NCBI GenBank assembly: GCA_933228895.1
Contig: OW121848.1
Location: 163,386,688 to 163,450,687, forward strand
Length of the DNA stretch: 64,000 bases
Reading direction: 5' to 3'
From: Platycnemis pennipes
Taxonomy: Eukaryota > Arthropoda > Insecta > Odonata > Platycnemididae
Under the pieces are notes generated by a model. It was not told the DNA's origin and searched no databases. It saw only the letters and a program-made list of their open reading frames with translations. How positions within the stretch are numbered: position 1 is the first letter of the stretch; each line of letters starts with the position of its first letter. Both the position numbers and the translations under genes were made by a program. Positions 11,506-22,800 of the stretch are shown here, piece after piece.

Positions 11506-12770
11506 CTGATGAATTGTTAATTGTTGAATCAGATATTAAATAATACTATAGGTTTAAAATAGAAATAGGCATATCCAAAGTTAAAGACAGCATCCAAGCA
11601 ATATCTTCCGCGAAAGGAAACTGAATATTTATATAAAACAGCATCTTTCCGAAAGAATGTGAAATAAAAATGTATACATTAAATAATCTAGCAGAATATT
11701 TCCTTATGGAGCAAAAACCAATTAGGTATTGTGTAATTCACATCACAAATTCATCCAGACGATGATTCAGTTTGCCAAAGTGAGCCAAGAGGATGAAGTT
11801 GAGAGACGAAAACGGAACGAATCGCTTGGATATTCATTTCGCAGCATGAACTCTTTCTCGACGTCGCTGCTGAATCTCTGGGCAACATAAAGGGAACGAG
11901 AGGTGCTGCGTACGAAAAGAGAATGGGAGAGACTTCTAAGACAGATTTCTTAGAGGGCGGGGAAGGAAACGATGCAGAGGTCGAGGCAGGTGTATTAAGC
12001 AGATTACCGAATACAGAACGGTCACGTCTTCATCGTCGGCATCGCCCATTCACCTGAGTCCCAGTGCTTCATTTTCTGCTGGCCACGGAGTAGGTACCTT
12101 TCGGCAAGAGAGAGGATTGCAGCAGAGATGAGAGAGAGAGACGCCCAAAAGGCATTGGAGTAGCGGTTGGTTTCTGGCTGCTTGCCCGACGGACACACAT
12201 ATGCGGCACTGGAATCGTTCCACGGAAATTCTCGTCACGTAAGCTTTCACGAAGTGTCCGAAGATGCGTCTCGAACAATTTCACGTTCCAAAGGAGACGT
12301 TCTTGGCTTATTCTGGAGATTTTTTGAGATATTTACCGGATGGGGAAATGAAAACGATGATAAAAAAATAAAGGAATCGCAGAGGGTAAACAATCCTCTT
12401 TGAAACTCAGGCCAGGACAAAATGATAAGTTTCGACTTAGAATAAAACTTTGCCAATCAATTTTTCCGCATCATGAACTTTCAAAGGCAAATATTTATCA
12501 ATAACTTGGTCCGTTTAAACTAAAAATCAAGAGTGTTTCATTGTATAGTAAATGAATGAATCAACTCTACCTGTATGTTTATGAGAGAGTCGAACTCTAT
12601 CCACAGAGACCTTGTGCATTAGCTGCCAGCACGATCCATGAATATGCACCTGCAAAATTGAAAACCACAATCAAATAAAAAACAGTGTGTTCAATTTACA
12701 TTTCGCCTTTTAACATTACAAAATATGGTTCTAAAGGCCAACAAGCCGTCTAAAATAATGTGAATAATCT
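11506..12770. other. Gene-free interval
   Basis: Several short overlapping open frames around 12050-12456 on both strands, none with a recognised domain or flanking splice sites that build a gene. Nothing I can name. Confidence 0.4.
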
Positions 12771-13280
12771 TTGTACTATTTTAGAGTCCTCCATGGAGAA
12801 GCGGAACATTCTCGGACTCTCAGGCGTACTCTTAAATCGTTTTGTGAAGTGCCACCCACACAGGTCAAAGGGGGAGACTCTTCAAAGTCAAATCCAAAGA
12901 ACTCAGCATTTTTTGTGCCCAAATGCAAAGGTAGGTCCATCGACAGCAGGTGGACGGTTTACACCACTAGGTGTTACATGCACAACAGACGAACGCCAGA
13001 CTTTGGAGCAAAAGGATATTGCTCTCCCGAGGAATTTAAATGGGCCATCGACAACAACCTCTCTTTCAATCCTCCCCCTGCCTCACACCCAATCGCCCTC
13101 CACTCATTAGGTCCCACCAATGCCTCGCCAAAACAGTCCCTGCCCCCCTCCCCCCCTCCAATCCCCCCCCCCCCACCCCTACTAGCCCCCACCTCCTCGA
13201 CCTCTGCATTTTTGGCGGATAGATTACAATTGGATACAAAAGAAAAGGCATTATGTAAGTATGAAGAGTTAAGGCGATAG
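12771..13280 (+). other. Unassigned open frame with proline-rich segment
   Basis: An open frame of about 169 codons that has no ATG at its 5' edge. It ends with a poly-proline segment encoded by long C runs (13138-13190) and a short charged tail (KEKALCKYEELRR). I do not recognise the N-terminal part. There is no obvious promoter or convincing splice context. It could be a decayed transposon ORF or a chance frame sustained by the C-rich tract. Confidence 0.2.
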
Positions 13281-13494
13281 AAGAATTGATTGGAGATATG
13301 CGTCAAATAAATTCAAAGATTGATGACTGATGTGATGACACTGAAAAATATATCTAATGAAACGGAATTCTCGCCAAAAAAAGTTCACTTAATGATGCTC
13401 AGGACCATGAAATTAGCTGTGCCGTGACGTAGTAACAATGCGTACGCTGTCCAGATGTAACAACGTGAATTATTTCAAAGAGATAAAGCTCATT

Positions 13495-13650
13495 CTGACT
13501 TGGTGCTGTGTGGGGATTACTCAAAGCTCAGTATTCCGTCCGGTGACTAAGACGTTAAACTACGGACTCCTTGGAGCCTATCGTTGAAAGAAGGCTATTT
13601 CTGAAGCCAGGTTTCTGTCCACCCTCACTCTGGTCATAATGCAACCCTGC
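13495..13650 (+). repeat. SINE body fragment, related to the SINE at 38910
   Basis: The block with GTATTCCGTCCGGTGACTAA, GACGTTAAACTACGGACTCC and CAGGTTTCTGTCCACCCTC is homologous to 39035-39145 inside the tRNA-derived SINE (which reads GACGTTAAGCCGTGGTCCCC). The tRNA-related head is missing, so it is a 5'-truncated or decayed copy. Confidence 0.6.
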
Positions 13651-13938
13651 TCACGCCTAATCACACACATGTCCTTACCGGCACAAATAACACAATCTGT
13701 CTGCGTTCTCCCCAAGCAAGACAATGACACGACTTTGAGTGGCGTTGAGCTGCCACTTTTCTTGGCTTAAAAACGTATTACCGTTGGATTTCTGCCAGCA
13801 TTTAACTTTTTCATAGCCTAATGTTCATTCATAAATACTACAGCATGGCATTTAGTGACGTAAAAATGCTTCAAACGCCCTAGGCCCTTCTTGAGGGGCC
13901 ACGGACATTCAAAATAGCAATTATTGGAGGCTTGGATA

Positions 13939-14000
13939 CCTCTAGAAACTTCTAGATACTTCTAGAAGTATAGATAGAGGATAAAGGATACTTCTAGAAA
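13939..14000. promoter_or_regulatory. Heat-shock-element-like pentamer array
   Basis: Contiguous 5-bp units alternate in orientation: cCTCt aGAAa cTTCt aGATa cTTCt aGAAg over 13939-13968, four of six matching the nGAAn/nTTCn consensus, and a further cTTCt aGAAa pair at 13991-14000. This arrangement is the definition of an HSF binding element. No heat-shock gene is visible nearby; the closest gene starts 5 kb downstream. It could also be a chance TTCTAGA microrepeat. Confidence 0.4.
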
Positions 14001-14149
14001 CGGTAAAAAGTATGGGCATTTTTTAAAAATGAAACTAGAGGTATTAATTCATTGTTATTTGATTTACGCGAAACTCTCTGCTGACTTGAACATTAATTCC
14101 GACAAAGTAGGCAGCATAAATTGAAAGGAAAATATAAAATACCCTGTGT

Positions 14150-14456
14150 TACAATTTAGACTGAGTCCTACAGTACATTTTAAGCACGTTAATTTTCCGA
14201 TGTAAATAGAGGTACTTCGAAGATCCCCATCGTATTACAGTTGATTTGATTTTAGAAATATGATTGGATAGACTAACTGCCGGAAAATTTTTAAATTCGT
14301 TTCCTCCTGCGAACGTAGGATATTCCAAACCTGCCGAGTGAACGCCTGTGAAATTCACATTAATTGCCATGCGATAAGATTCACCTGAACCGGGAATCGA
14401 ACCAAGGACCTTTGGCTTTCCGGGCCACTGCGCAGACCACTACGCTACCTAGGATC
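14150..14456 (-). repeat. tRNA-derived SINE
   Basis: On the minus strand the sequence has a pol III A box (TAGCGTAGTGG, 14437-14447) and B box (GGTTCGATTCC, 14393-14403) at tRNA-like spacing, followed by an unrelated body. The anticodon-like loop would read GGA, but the acceptor and T stems do not pair properly, so this is a tRNA-related SINE head, not a functional tRNA. The exact 3' limit is uncertain. Confidence 0.6.
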
Positions 14457-15090
14457 CCTAAATCGCAAGGCAATTTTACCGAGGTTCAACGTACTAGATG
14501 TTGTGTCTAGATTCCACCTTTGTGAAGTTGCTTAGGTCCCTCGATTAGAACAGTGGATACTCCCATTGCGTTCAATAAAAAAAGATTTTTTTTCCTCTGG
14601 GGGCCACAACTTGTGTTCTTAGTTTCACCAACGACGGTAAAATTTCCCAGTACTGCAATTTACGTTATCTCCTCCTGTGAAAAAAAAATTCAAATTAGAC
14701 TATATATTTGCCCGTATAGGTTGGAGTAGTATAGGTGGAGTATTGAAGAAGGATGTTACAGACGAGCTATGGTGTTATTGGTACATCATTACTGATTAAA
14801 TAAGAGGGCTATATTCCGCAATTATCAGGTCTCATCTTTGCAATTTAAAAATCTTTATTTTTATGGAAAATTAATCTCTTAATTGGCCCCAAACAGTAGC
14901 TTTCACCACACCTGAATAAAGATCTGAAATCCGCTAAAGCGGATAGACTTCACCATTGCATGTTTAACGAAAAATATACAGGAGATATTAAAACAAATTC
15001 ATAACTAATTCGTGAAATTTACATTTCTTGTATTTAATACCAGTTTAACCCAGCATTCTCATTTAATTGTAGTTTTACAATTAAATTAGA

Positions 15091-15850
15091 ATGCTGCGAT
15101 TCGCCGATGACATAGCACTCAAATTAGAGACAGAAAGGAATCTGAATAGGTTCCCAATAACCATGGAAAGGTCGGTGGCCAGATATAACCTGTAGATAAA
15201 TAAGAAGAAGATGCTGGTGTGCAGCAATAGAGAAGAGGTCAAAACCAACGGTAAACTAAAACAAAACCTTGAAGAGGTGAAAGAGTTCTGTTACATTAGA
15301 AGCCGAGTAACGACAATTGACGAAGCAAGAAAGAAATAGTCAGCAGAATAGCCTAGGCAAAGAGGGCATTCTGTCAAAAGAAGTATTTAATTACAGCTGG
15401 AAATATAAGCGTAGAAGTTAGGAAACAGTTCGTCAGAACGTATATCTGGAGCATTTTTCTTTATGGCAGCGAAGCATGGACGATGACAGCAGAGGAAAAG
15501 AAAAGGGTTGAAGCATTTGAAATGCGGTGCTATCGAAGAATGATGAAGATCGACCGAGTGACCAACGAAGAAGTGTGGGAGAAAAGATTACCCTAAGAAA
15601 AATACGGGTCAACTTCATTGGCCACATCATGTGACATGATGGCCTGACGAAGACAACCGTCGAGGGACAAGTGGAAGGGAAGAATGGCAAAGGAAGGCCT
15701 CATATGAGATCTATATAACAAGTGATGAAGGATGTGAAAGAGAAGAAATAGATTAAGTACGAAGAGACTGACAGCTGATAGGAGAAGACAGTAGAGAGCT
15801 GCGTCAAACCAATACCAGGATTGCTGACAAATGATACTGCAGTTGCACGT
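15091..15850 (+). mobile_element. LINE fragment, RT catalytic motif to 3' end (RTE-like)
   Basis: Starts with MLRFADDIAL, the YxDD-type catalytic motif of reverse transcriptase (here FADD), and continues in broken frames through IFLYGSEAWTMTAEEKKR, AFEMRCYRRMMKI and RVTNEEVWEKR to the 3' end GAGCTGCGTCAAACCAATAC. This is the same family as 39912-43190 read in the opposite orientation. Multiple in-frame stops show it is dead. Confidence 0.85.
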
Positions 15851-15942
15851 GCCTGATTCATGACGGATGATCATCGGTATTTTTAGTAAGTAATACAATG
15901 TCCATTAGTGCTTGCGCATCAGTTATGCTTGGCTACGATTCG

Positions 15943-15990
15943 TCATCCACTGCCACACACCCTCGAGGTGGCTTGCAGGGTACCTTGCGG
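15943..15990 (+). repeat. CR1-like 3'-tail fragment
   Basis: CACTGCCACACACCCTCGAG then GTGGCTTGCAGGGTAC: the 3' hairpin of the CR1-like family with almost nothing else left. It lies just after the LINE fragment. Confidence 0.55.
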
Positions 15991-17883
15991 AGAGAGATGA
16001 ATTAATGTCGATGCGTGTGTGTATTGAAATACGAAGCAACTAAATTGAAAGTTTTGACATCACCGCCGTGATTCAATCTCACGAAGCACGAAGAGATGAC
16101 CTTAACGTCAAGGACTTTAATGCGCGAGCAAAACATGTCTCATTCGGAAATATCATCCAGTGCTTTAGACTGGAAACCTTTGGAAAGTATTCGAGAAGTA
16201 TGAATCACTCAACAATGAAACTATAGCATGAAAAATGGAGAACTGATTTTGGCATGGTGCAAAACATTGCTATCCTTCCCACGCTTTTTATTGGTTTTCC
16301 CATTTCTCTCTGCAAGCACTGTCCCGTCATTATCCCCTGAGAGTGGCGAAACACACATTTGTGATATACTCGCCAATATGGTATGTTTATCTTTCCTTCT
16401 TATCGCAAGCGACCTGAGCTAGATCAACACCAGCACCCTCTTCCATTTCATAATCTGCCACTTGGACGCTTTTATGTCGCAATTCAGTTTCCGTGGACAA
16501 ACTTACTGTTTTAGGCCTTGTCTCCATGGGCACGAATGTTTTTAGCCATCCAAGGCAGTTCTGAAAATCCCCGAAATTAACCCCCCCCCCCTCGAAAAAT
16601 GAATGAATTTAAGTGATGACCTAAAATTGCTTCCGCTTATGGTTTTTTACACGGTGAATGACCATTCCAATTAATCCCTTGAGTTTTATGTGCAGAAAGG
16701 ATGCGAAGTGGTAGGTCTACAGATAGTACATATCGATTCACGGGAGATATCCGACCAACGCAGCTGTATCGATGTTCGAAATTGGTCGGAATGGTTTGTT
16801 TACGTCGTCTGCGTCGTCGGATATACGTGATACATTACATAAAGTATGGCGTATATTTAGTAATTATAATATTCACTAAACGAAGCGTTCTAGAAACTCA
16901 CGTTTAAGTTGATCTGAAGTAAAGTAGAGCTCTAAATGATGCGGTTTGGTGTAATTTTCGCATCTACTGCTACAAGTGCCCATTAGAATGGTGGCGGCCA
17001 TAATTTTTCCGGAGAAAGCTAGAAGGAGAGAAGAGAAATAAAGGTTAAGGTATGCTGGTTCATAATGAACTGTTATTATAGGACTGTATCGTAATATATT
17101 AAGAAAGATGGTGGAGCAATTTTATACCATATTAAATCTCACCTGACATGATTATGAAAGATCGAGGACGAGAGAAGAAGCAATTCCTGTGACAAGAGAT
17201 CCTTATTCAACCTTTGATATACATGTTTATAATTATATTGACATTTTGCAATTCGTTTCTGGATGGCTGTCACGCTAAGATTTTTTAGCGACGGGCGAAT
17301 CGTATCCATGACCGTATACAGTTATAACGTTCCCTGATTACTCGGCAATTATTCATGAGGGTAAAATAAGTTTAATTATGCATGAAGTGTGTAGGAGTAT
17401 CTATCGGAATAGATAGTTTACTATTTAAAGGTTAGATACGTGCTTTTTGCTCAAATTTATCCCAGTTCGTGGTAGCTGTGATAACAAACAACAGGTGACA
17501 TCCTCATGAATAGCATGTGAGACAACGGAAAAGTGCCGATGGAGATATTTCAATTTATTGTTTTCAGTTATAATTTTCATGTTCTGTCCTAATACTTTAT
17601 TACTCTATACGTACTTGTCACAAGAATTATCAAAATCTTAAAATACCTGCAAAATACATTATTTTCAACTCAACCTTCGCCCAAAACGTGTTTAATTGAA
17701 GAACTTCACCAGGTTAATGCCTATAGAAATTACCTATAAGAATTACATAAGATTATATATACTCCATGGGAACACCAATTAATTTTAAAAGTACCAAAAG
17801 CTCCGAAAGCCAATTATAAATTCATTTCGTCCTGGACTGGTTTAATTTGAATCCCCTTCTACCCGCTCACAAAACCAAGACGG
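15991..17883. other. Gene-free interval
   Basis: AT-rich sequence with a C10 run near 16580 and short open frames of no known family. A TTTTACACGGTGAATGACCA block near 16648-16670 matches the terminus of the hairpin repeat at 17884 and may be a single end of that repeat family. Confidence 0.4.
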
Positions 17884-18000
17884 ACGGTGATCATTCAAGG
17901 AATCATGCGAATGAATTTCATCGATTTTCGTATTACACGGCGCATAAACTTCATGCGCATGATTTCATTCGCATGATCATTCACCGTGTAAAACGGCCTT
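17884..18000. repeat. Small hairpin/MITE-like inverted repeat
   Basis: Left arm ACGGTGATCATTC plus ATCATGCGAATGAA and right arm TTCATTCGCATGAT plus CATTCACCGT are inverted relative to each other across about 100 bp. A terminus of the same type occurs near 16648. Probably a small nonautonomous DNA element. Confidence 0.5.
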
Positions 18001-18289
18001 AAGAAACAGAAGGGGGGCAAAAAAAATGCATCGATGGTAGTTATCTCCCATCAGAACGAACAACATCATTATGATAGGTTTAGATTTAAGGTACATTTCG
18101 ATAATTTAGATTAAGTGAAATGGATGCTTTTAATCCCATATGTAATTGCATATTTCAATGAATTATTGGCCTAATTCCCCGTATTCCCGCTGACCCAAAT
18201 ACAAAATTGTAACCCTTCAAACAAAATGCCACGTAGTATTCAATGTTTTTTTGTAATATTCTATTGAACCCTCAATTTTTTTGCTATAA

Positions 18290-18382
18290 TATCACACTGT
18301 GAGCTCTATTGTAACATTTATTATTTATTACTGTTCATTGGGGATGTAAATCCTTGAACATAATAAACATTATTATTATTAA
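18290..18382 (+). repeat. LINE 3'-end fragment with (ATT)n tail
   Basis: The end AATAAACATTATTATTATTA matches the 3' end of the LINE fragment at 57270-58143, which also finishes with AATAAACATT and ATT repeats. This suggests a short 3' remnant of the same family; the upstream limit is a guess. Confidence 0.4.
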
Positions 18383-18929
18383 TTCTAAAAAAAGAAAAAG
18401 GGAAGTATTAGCGTATTCATGTGTACAACCTGAATTTTGAAATTCCTCATGGTAACAAAACTGATGAAAAGCTGATGAAAATCAAGTCACACCGTACTAT
18501 GACCATGAAATATAATTGATGTATCATAACCAAAGCCGTGATTTATACTAGGTGAGAGAGTGAAATAGCAAAGAGCGAAATTGAAGAGTAACCACGCATG
18601 GATGCTGGAATACAATAAATATGGTTGCCTGCCCAAAAATATCGATCATTTCATTTGCTATCATCATTTTATCAGTCTGTCTCCAGGATTTAACTTTTTC
18701 TACTGTGGATTAGAGCACTCTGCAGTAGAGTGTGGGGAATAAACTCACGCCGGAGGCTTTATAAATTATGAATAACTGCCCCCCAGCTCACACTACGGTG
18801 CCGTTCGGTGGTCCCGTTTGCCCCCCATCGTCATCATCATGCCCCCCCTTGATTTCGGGAGGGAGGCAACAAGATCAAAGTTAACGATGATTACCATTTC
18901 ATTTTCGTCCTTCAACTCCCCCAATCTGG

Positions 18930-18941
18930 TGATAAGATAAC
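18930..18941 (+). promoter_or_regulatory. Paired GATA motifs upstream of gene 1
   Basis: TGATAAGATAAC contains two overlapping GATA-factor consensus sites about 190 bp upstream of the gene 1 TATA box. GATA factors drive midgut genes in insects, and genes 2 and 3 also have GATA motifs close to their TATA boxes. The functional role is inference. Confidence 0.35.
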
Positions 18942-19118
18942 GCTAGGCGTTTCTTTTCTTTAACACCTGCGTTCAAAACAATTCGCATCGTCTGCATCTG
19001 GAGGATTTTAAAATGACTTCGTGATGATATCAGACTGCCAAAGACATCAGATATCGGAAGATTTTTTCCACTCATCACGCGTGAGAAGTCCCGAAACCAC
19101 CAGCACGTCTGCCAGCAC

Positions 19119-19126
19119 TATAAAAG
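19119..19126 (+). promoter_or_regulatory. TATA box of gene 1
   Basis: TATAAAAG lies 32 bp upstream of an AGTCG motif (19151) that has counterparts at the same distance in the promoters of genes 2 and 3. Transcription is therefore expected to start near 19148-19150. Confidence 0.75.
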
Positions 19127-19148
19127 AGGGCAGGTGGTGCGAGGAGTC

Positions 19149-19175
19149 TGAGTCGAAGTCCCGAAGCTGAGCAAG
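19149..19175 (+). other. Gene 1 noncoding leader exon (exon 1)
   Basis: About 27 nt between the inferred start site and a strong donor, CAAG|GTAAG (GT at 19176-19177). The following intron (19176-19740) ends in TTTCAG directly before the start codon, so the leader joins as CAAG|ATG with A at -3. Genes 2 and 3 have the same micro-leader. Confidence 0.6.
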
Positions 19176-19740
19176 GTAAGACGGATCCCATATCCAACCA
19201 TAACGCTTCATTGGCACTGCACAGCTTCAGCGTCAGATAGAGGAGAGCTTAGGAAGCACTTTGTTTTGGTTATCTTGATGATAACAGAGGAAGAATGATA
19301 CTAATCCCTCTGCCGAGGTCTCAAAGGAAAAATCTTCCGTTCCTTAGCTCTGGCCGTATCCATAGTTAAAAAGGTTTGCATTACGGCTGATAGGGGTTAT
19401 CATCAATTATTTTATGCTCCATTGAACTGGTTGTTGCAAGATTTGTCGCTGCCGTGCATTTCTCTAGGACCGTAGTAATATTTCCCGAATCTGTCATTGC
19501 ACACTCTGAAAAGCAAAACGTGTTTACTAATTTGGGAATTACCCGGATTAAGTTTCATAAGTTAGGCTAAAATTCATTTCCTAGCTCTCTTCATCTAATT
19601 ATCGAATCGTTATTCACGCACTTTCCTCTTTTTCTCGGTGAAGATTCTCTACGCTATATTTTTTCTCAGGGATTCCCCATTTTAGATTATAGAGTGGAAA
19701 TTGTGAAAAACTCGCTCACTGCCATCAATCTCACTTTCAG

Positions 19741-19804
19741 ATGAAGGTCCTCCTCCTTTTCGTAGCCGTTCTCGGCCTGTCCAGCGCTTCAACCCTTTTC
19801 CATG
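19741..19804 (+). CDS. Gene 1 exon 2 (signal peptide)
   Basis: Encodes 21 residues (MKVLLLFVAVLGLSSASTLFH) plus one base of a split Gly codon, then donor GTAAGT. The ATG is the first codon after the acceptor. The hydrophobic core and small residues at the end fit a secretory signal peptide. Exon length (64 nt) and phase 1 match gene 3 exactly. Confidence 0.85.
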
Positions 19805-22800
19805 GTAAGTAAAGAGCACAGGGCCATAAAGCACTGACTGTGTTATTAGTGACTAAATTCTTTTATGCCCTTCACGTTTCCCACCGATGCGTAAGTTCGC
19901 CCTAAATATGCCTGTTGTCATTGAATAATATATTAAAATATATGCATATATTAATCGGTACCTAGTTTTGAATTATGAGGTACTACGCGCATTGATTGTA
20001 AATAAACTTGCTCATCAAAATAATAAACTTATCATATAAGAATTTTACTGGTGCACTAACTTGTGGCAATCATGTAATCAGGTGGATGTAAACAGGCTAA
20101 TATGGATAACAATTTCTTGGACTTTCGACTTGCATTTACTGTTGTCTCTAACGCTAATGTTTCCTAAGTCATCAGCTGAATGTTTTTATGTACACCATGA
20201 GAAGAATTATAAATGCCGTAAAAAAACTATTAGGTAAATTTTATATAAATATCAACTTTAGTGCTAATATTTTTTACGCTTTCACATTATCATAGTAGCA
20301 AATAGAAAAACCACTTTTCAAGATTCCACAAAATTTATTGTGACACCGAACTAGGTTTCGATTGTACACCAATAATCTTCAAGGTCCTCCATGTCAATAC
20401 TTTTTGTTGATTCTTACGAAGTGGTTTTTCTCCTTGCTCCTATCATGTGATTCCACCAAGTAAAGCCTGAGGATTTCCTTTTTATTCATATTAGCTTCAT
20501 GTATAGACCCGTCGTTACAAACATGCATTATATGTAGGTTTTATCCATATATTTTTGCATCATTAAATTTGGGAATTTACATTAATGATCAAGGCTTGAA
20601 TATTCCGATTCACATCACATCATATCGATAACTTCTGTTGGCAGGACACAGGCAAGAGATACAGCCCCTTCCAGTTCATACGAAAAATTTGGATCACCTC
20701 CTTCAGGATTTAATCAACTACATCCCGTTCGATAAATGCAAGGAGATCGTGGACCGGTACTTGGCAACGGACGATGACGTTCAGCAGGCGTACGCATTCC
20801 TCCGCTCAGAGGAATTCAAAATTCTCACCGACAAGGTGATAGCTATGCCCGAGTACCAGGAAGTAAGTACCTTTACACAGAAAGTATTCGTGAAATGTTT
20901 AGGGTCCAAACACTTTTGCAATCAAATAAGACCACAAAGAAGTTTTCAATTATTTAACACACTTCGATTTTCCATACTATATTTAATGGAAAAATATATG
21001 GTTTAAGTGTAAGGAGAAGCTGTAGATAAGGTTGACAACTACAGCATAGCGTTAACAAAAATAGATACGAAATTTTATTAAAATCCTATTACCCTCAGTA
21101 TTAGCAAGCGATTTGGTACATGAAGCAATTTGAGCTTTAATAGTAGACAGTAGTAAGCTCGGGGTGATTATTATCGAATATCTATGCAATCATAACCAAT
21201 AATTAACACATTAAGCATCGGTATTTTATGATAAAACTGTAACGATTCCGCTTCCTACGGAATTAACTCGGCATTGGTGTGTAAAGGAGGTAAATATGTA
21301 GACGATTGTAAAAGCGGTAACAGTTACGGACTACATTCCATCAAATGTAAAGTGGACAAAGTTCCCTAAAAATGGTTCATATAATGCCTTTCATGGACTT
21401 AAAGCCAACCTGCGTATATTAGCATACAATATCTCATCTGTCTCCTAGTTCAGGTTATGACCGGATGAAAATTTGGGCTTGCAGATTATGCACTTAATAA
21501 ACGCTACATATATAATATTCAAACAAAAAGGTCATTTCTCGACACCTGAAAATTTTCTCTCACCAACGATACACTTTTATTCGAGAAATCAAAATATGCC
21601 GATGCTTAAACATCGCAGAATAAAATGCAAATTAAAATATCCATCAGAGCAAAATGACAATCTTATTGAAAACTTATATTTACATTTATAAGCTCCAGGA
21701 ATATCATTTGATGCAACGTATGATAACGATACGATTATTCTCAGTCAATTTCGCCAATTCAGCTATTTTTGCTGCACTAACTAATTCATCCAACAATTTA
21801 TTCTTCATGTTCACTGACTACTAAAAACATAACGGATAGGAGCATTTGAAGTCCTTTTCATCGAAAAAGTTCATCAGATAAAAAAATGTTCACCACTTCC
21901 CAGGACGCTGAGTCGAGCGGCAGGTCACTTTTATTTCAAAACGAACATAAGGAATGTCTACTACAGTGGAAAAATAGCTTTCCTTATGTCAGATGACCAT
22001 TTGAATGAGTCTATGACTAATGTAGGTACTGATTGAGGAGGCAATGTCATGCAAGCCTACGGGTAATAAGGAAGCCAGAATGGGGGTGCTTGGGAACGAT
22101 TAGGCCACACGCCTACTCCGTAGAAAACATTGCTATTTATGCGGCCTCTTATGGTTACTGCATGTGCATTAAAACATGAGTAAAAATTAATTTGTACCCA
22201 AATTTAAAATTTCAGTTAACTTCCTAAGGCTATTTAAAGGGGTACTCATGCATTTTATCACCAAGGAAGTTAAACTTAGACCTAGTGTGGAATCACGGAT
22301 CTATCTTTCGCGTTATCGCAATCTTCATCGTTAACACTTATCCTTAGAGTAGAGCAGGGTAACCGTCAACAATAACAGTCTATAAAATTCGCTCCACTGA
22401 TTGTAATAAGCGATTTGAAGTGCTGTGCGAAAAATGAAGAACTGAGATCACGTTCTCTCTGACATAAGTGAAATACAAAATAACGATAACGCTAGCGCAC
22501 ACCGTATGAAGATCCATGATCGAGGCCCAGGTTCAAATTTAACCTAATTAAACGGCACATGTGCTGAAATCGATAGATTCGGCTTTCACTTGGTGAAAAT
22601 TCATCTTGAATAAGAAGATGCAACCTATGTAAATTTTCCCAGATTTTTATTTGTTGGTACAACGCGTTTCGACGCTAAGGCGTCATCTTGAAGTACATGT
22701 GCTGCTTATTGGCGCAACTGTACGCTATCCTCTGTTTATTTGACGAATTTAAAAAATTATTTCCCTTATTCATCCTCTTTCTTTAACAATGAAAAGAACG

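Noticed and set aside
14384..14456. tRNA gene with apparent GGA anticodon
   Set aside because: A and B boxes are good but acceptor and T stems do not pair, and a SINE-like body follows; treated as a SINE head.
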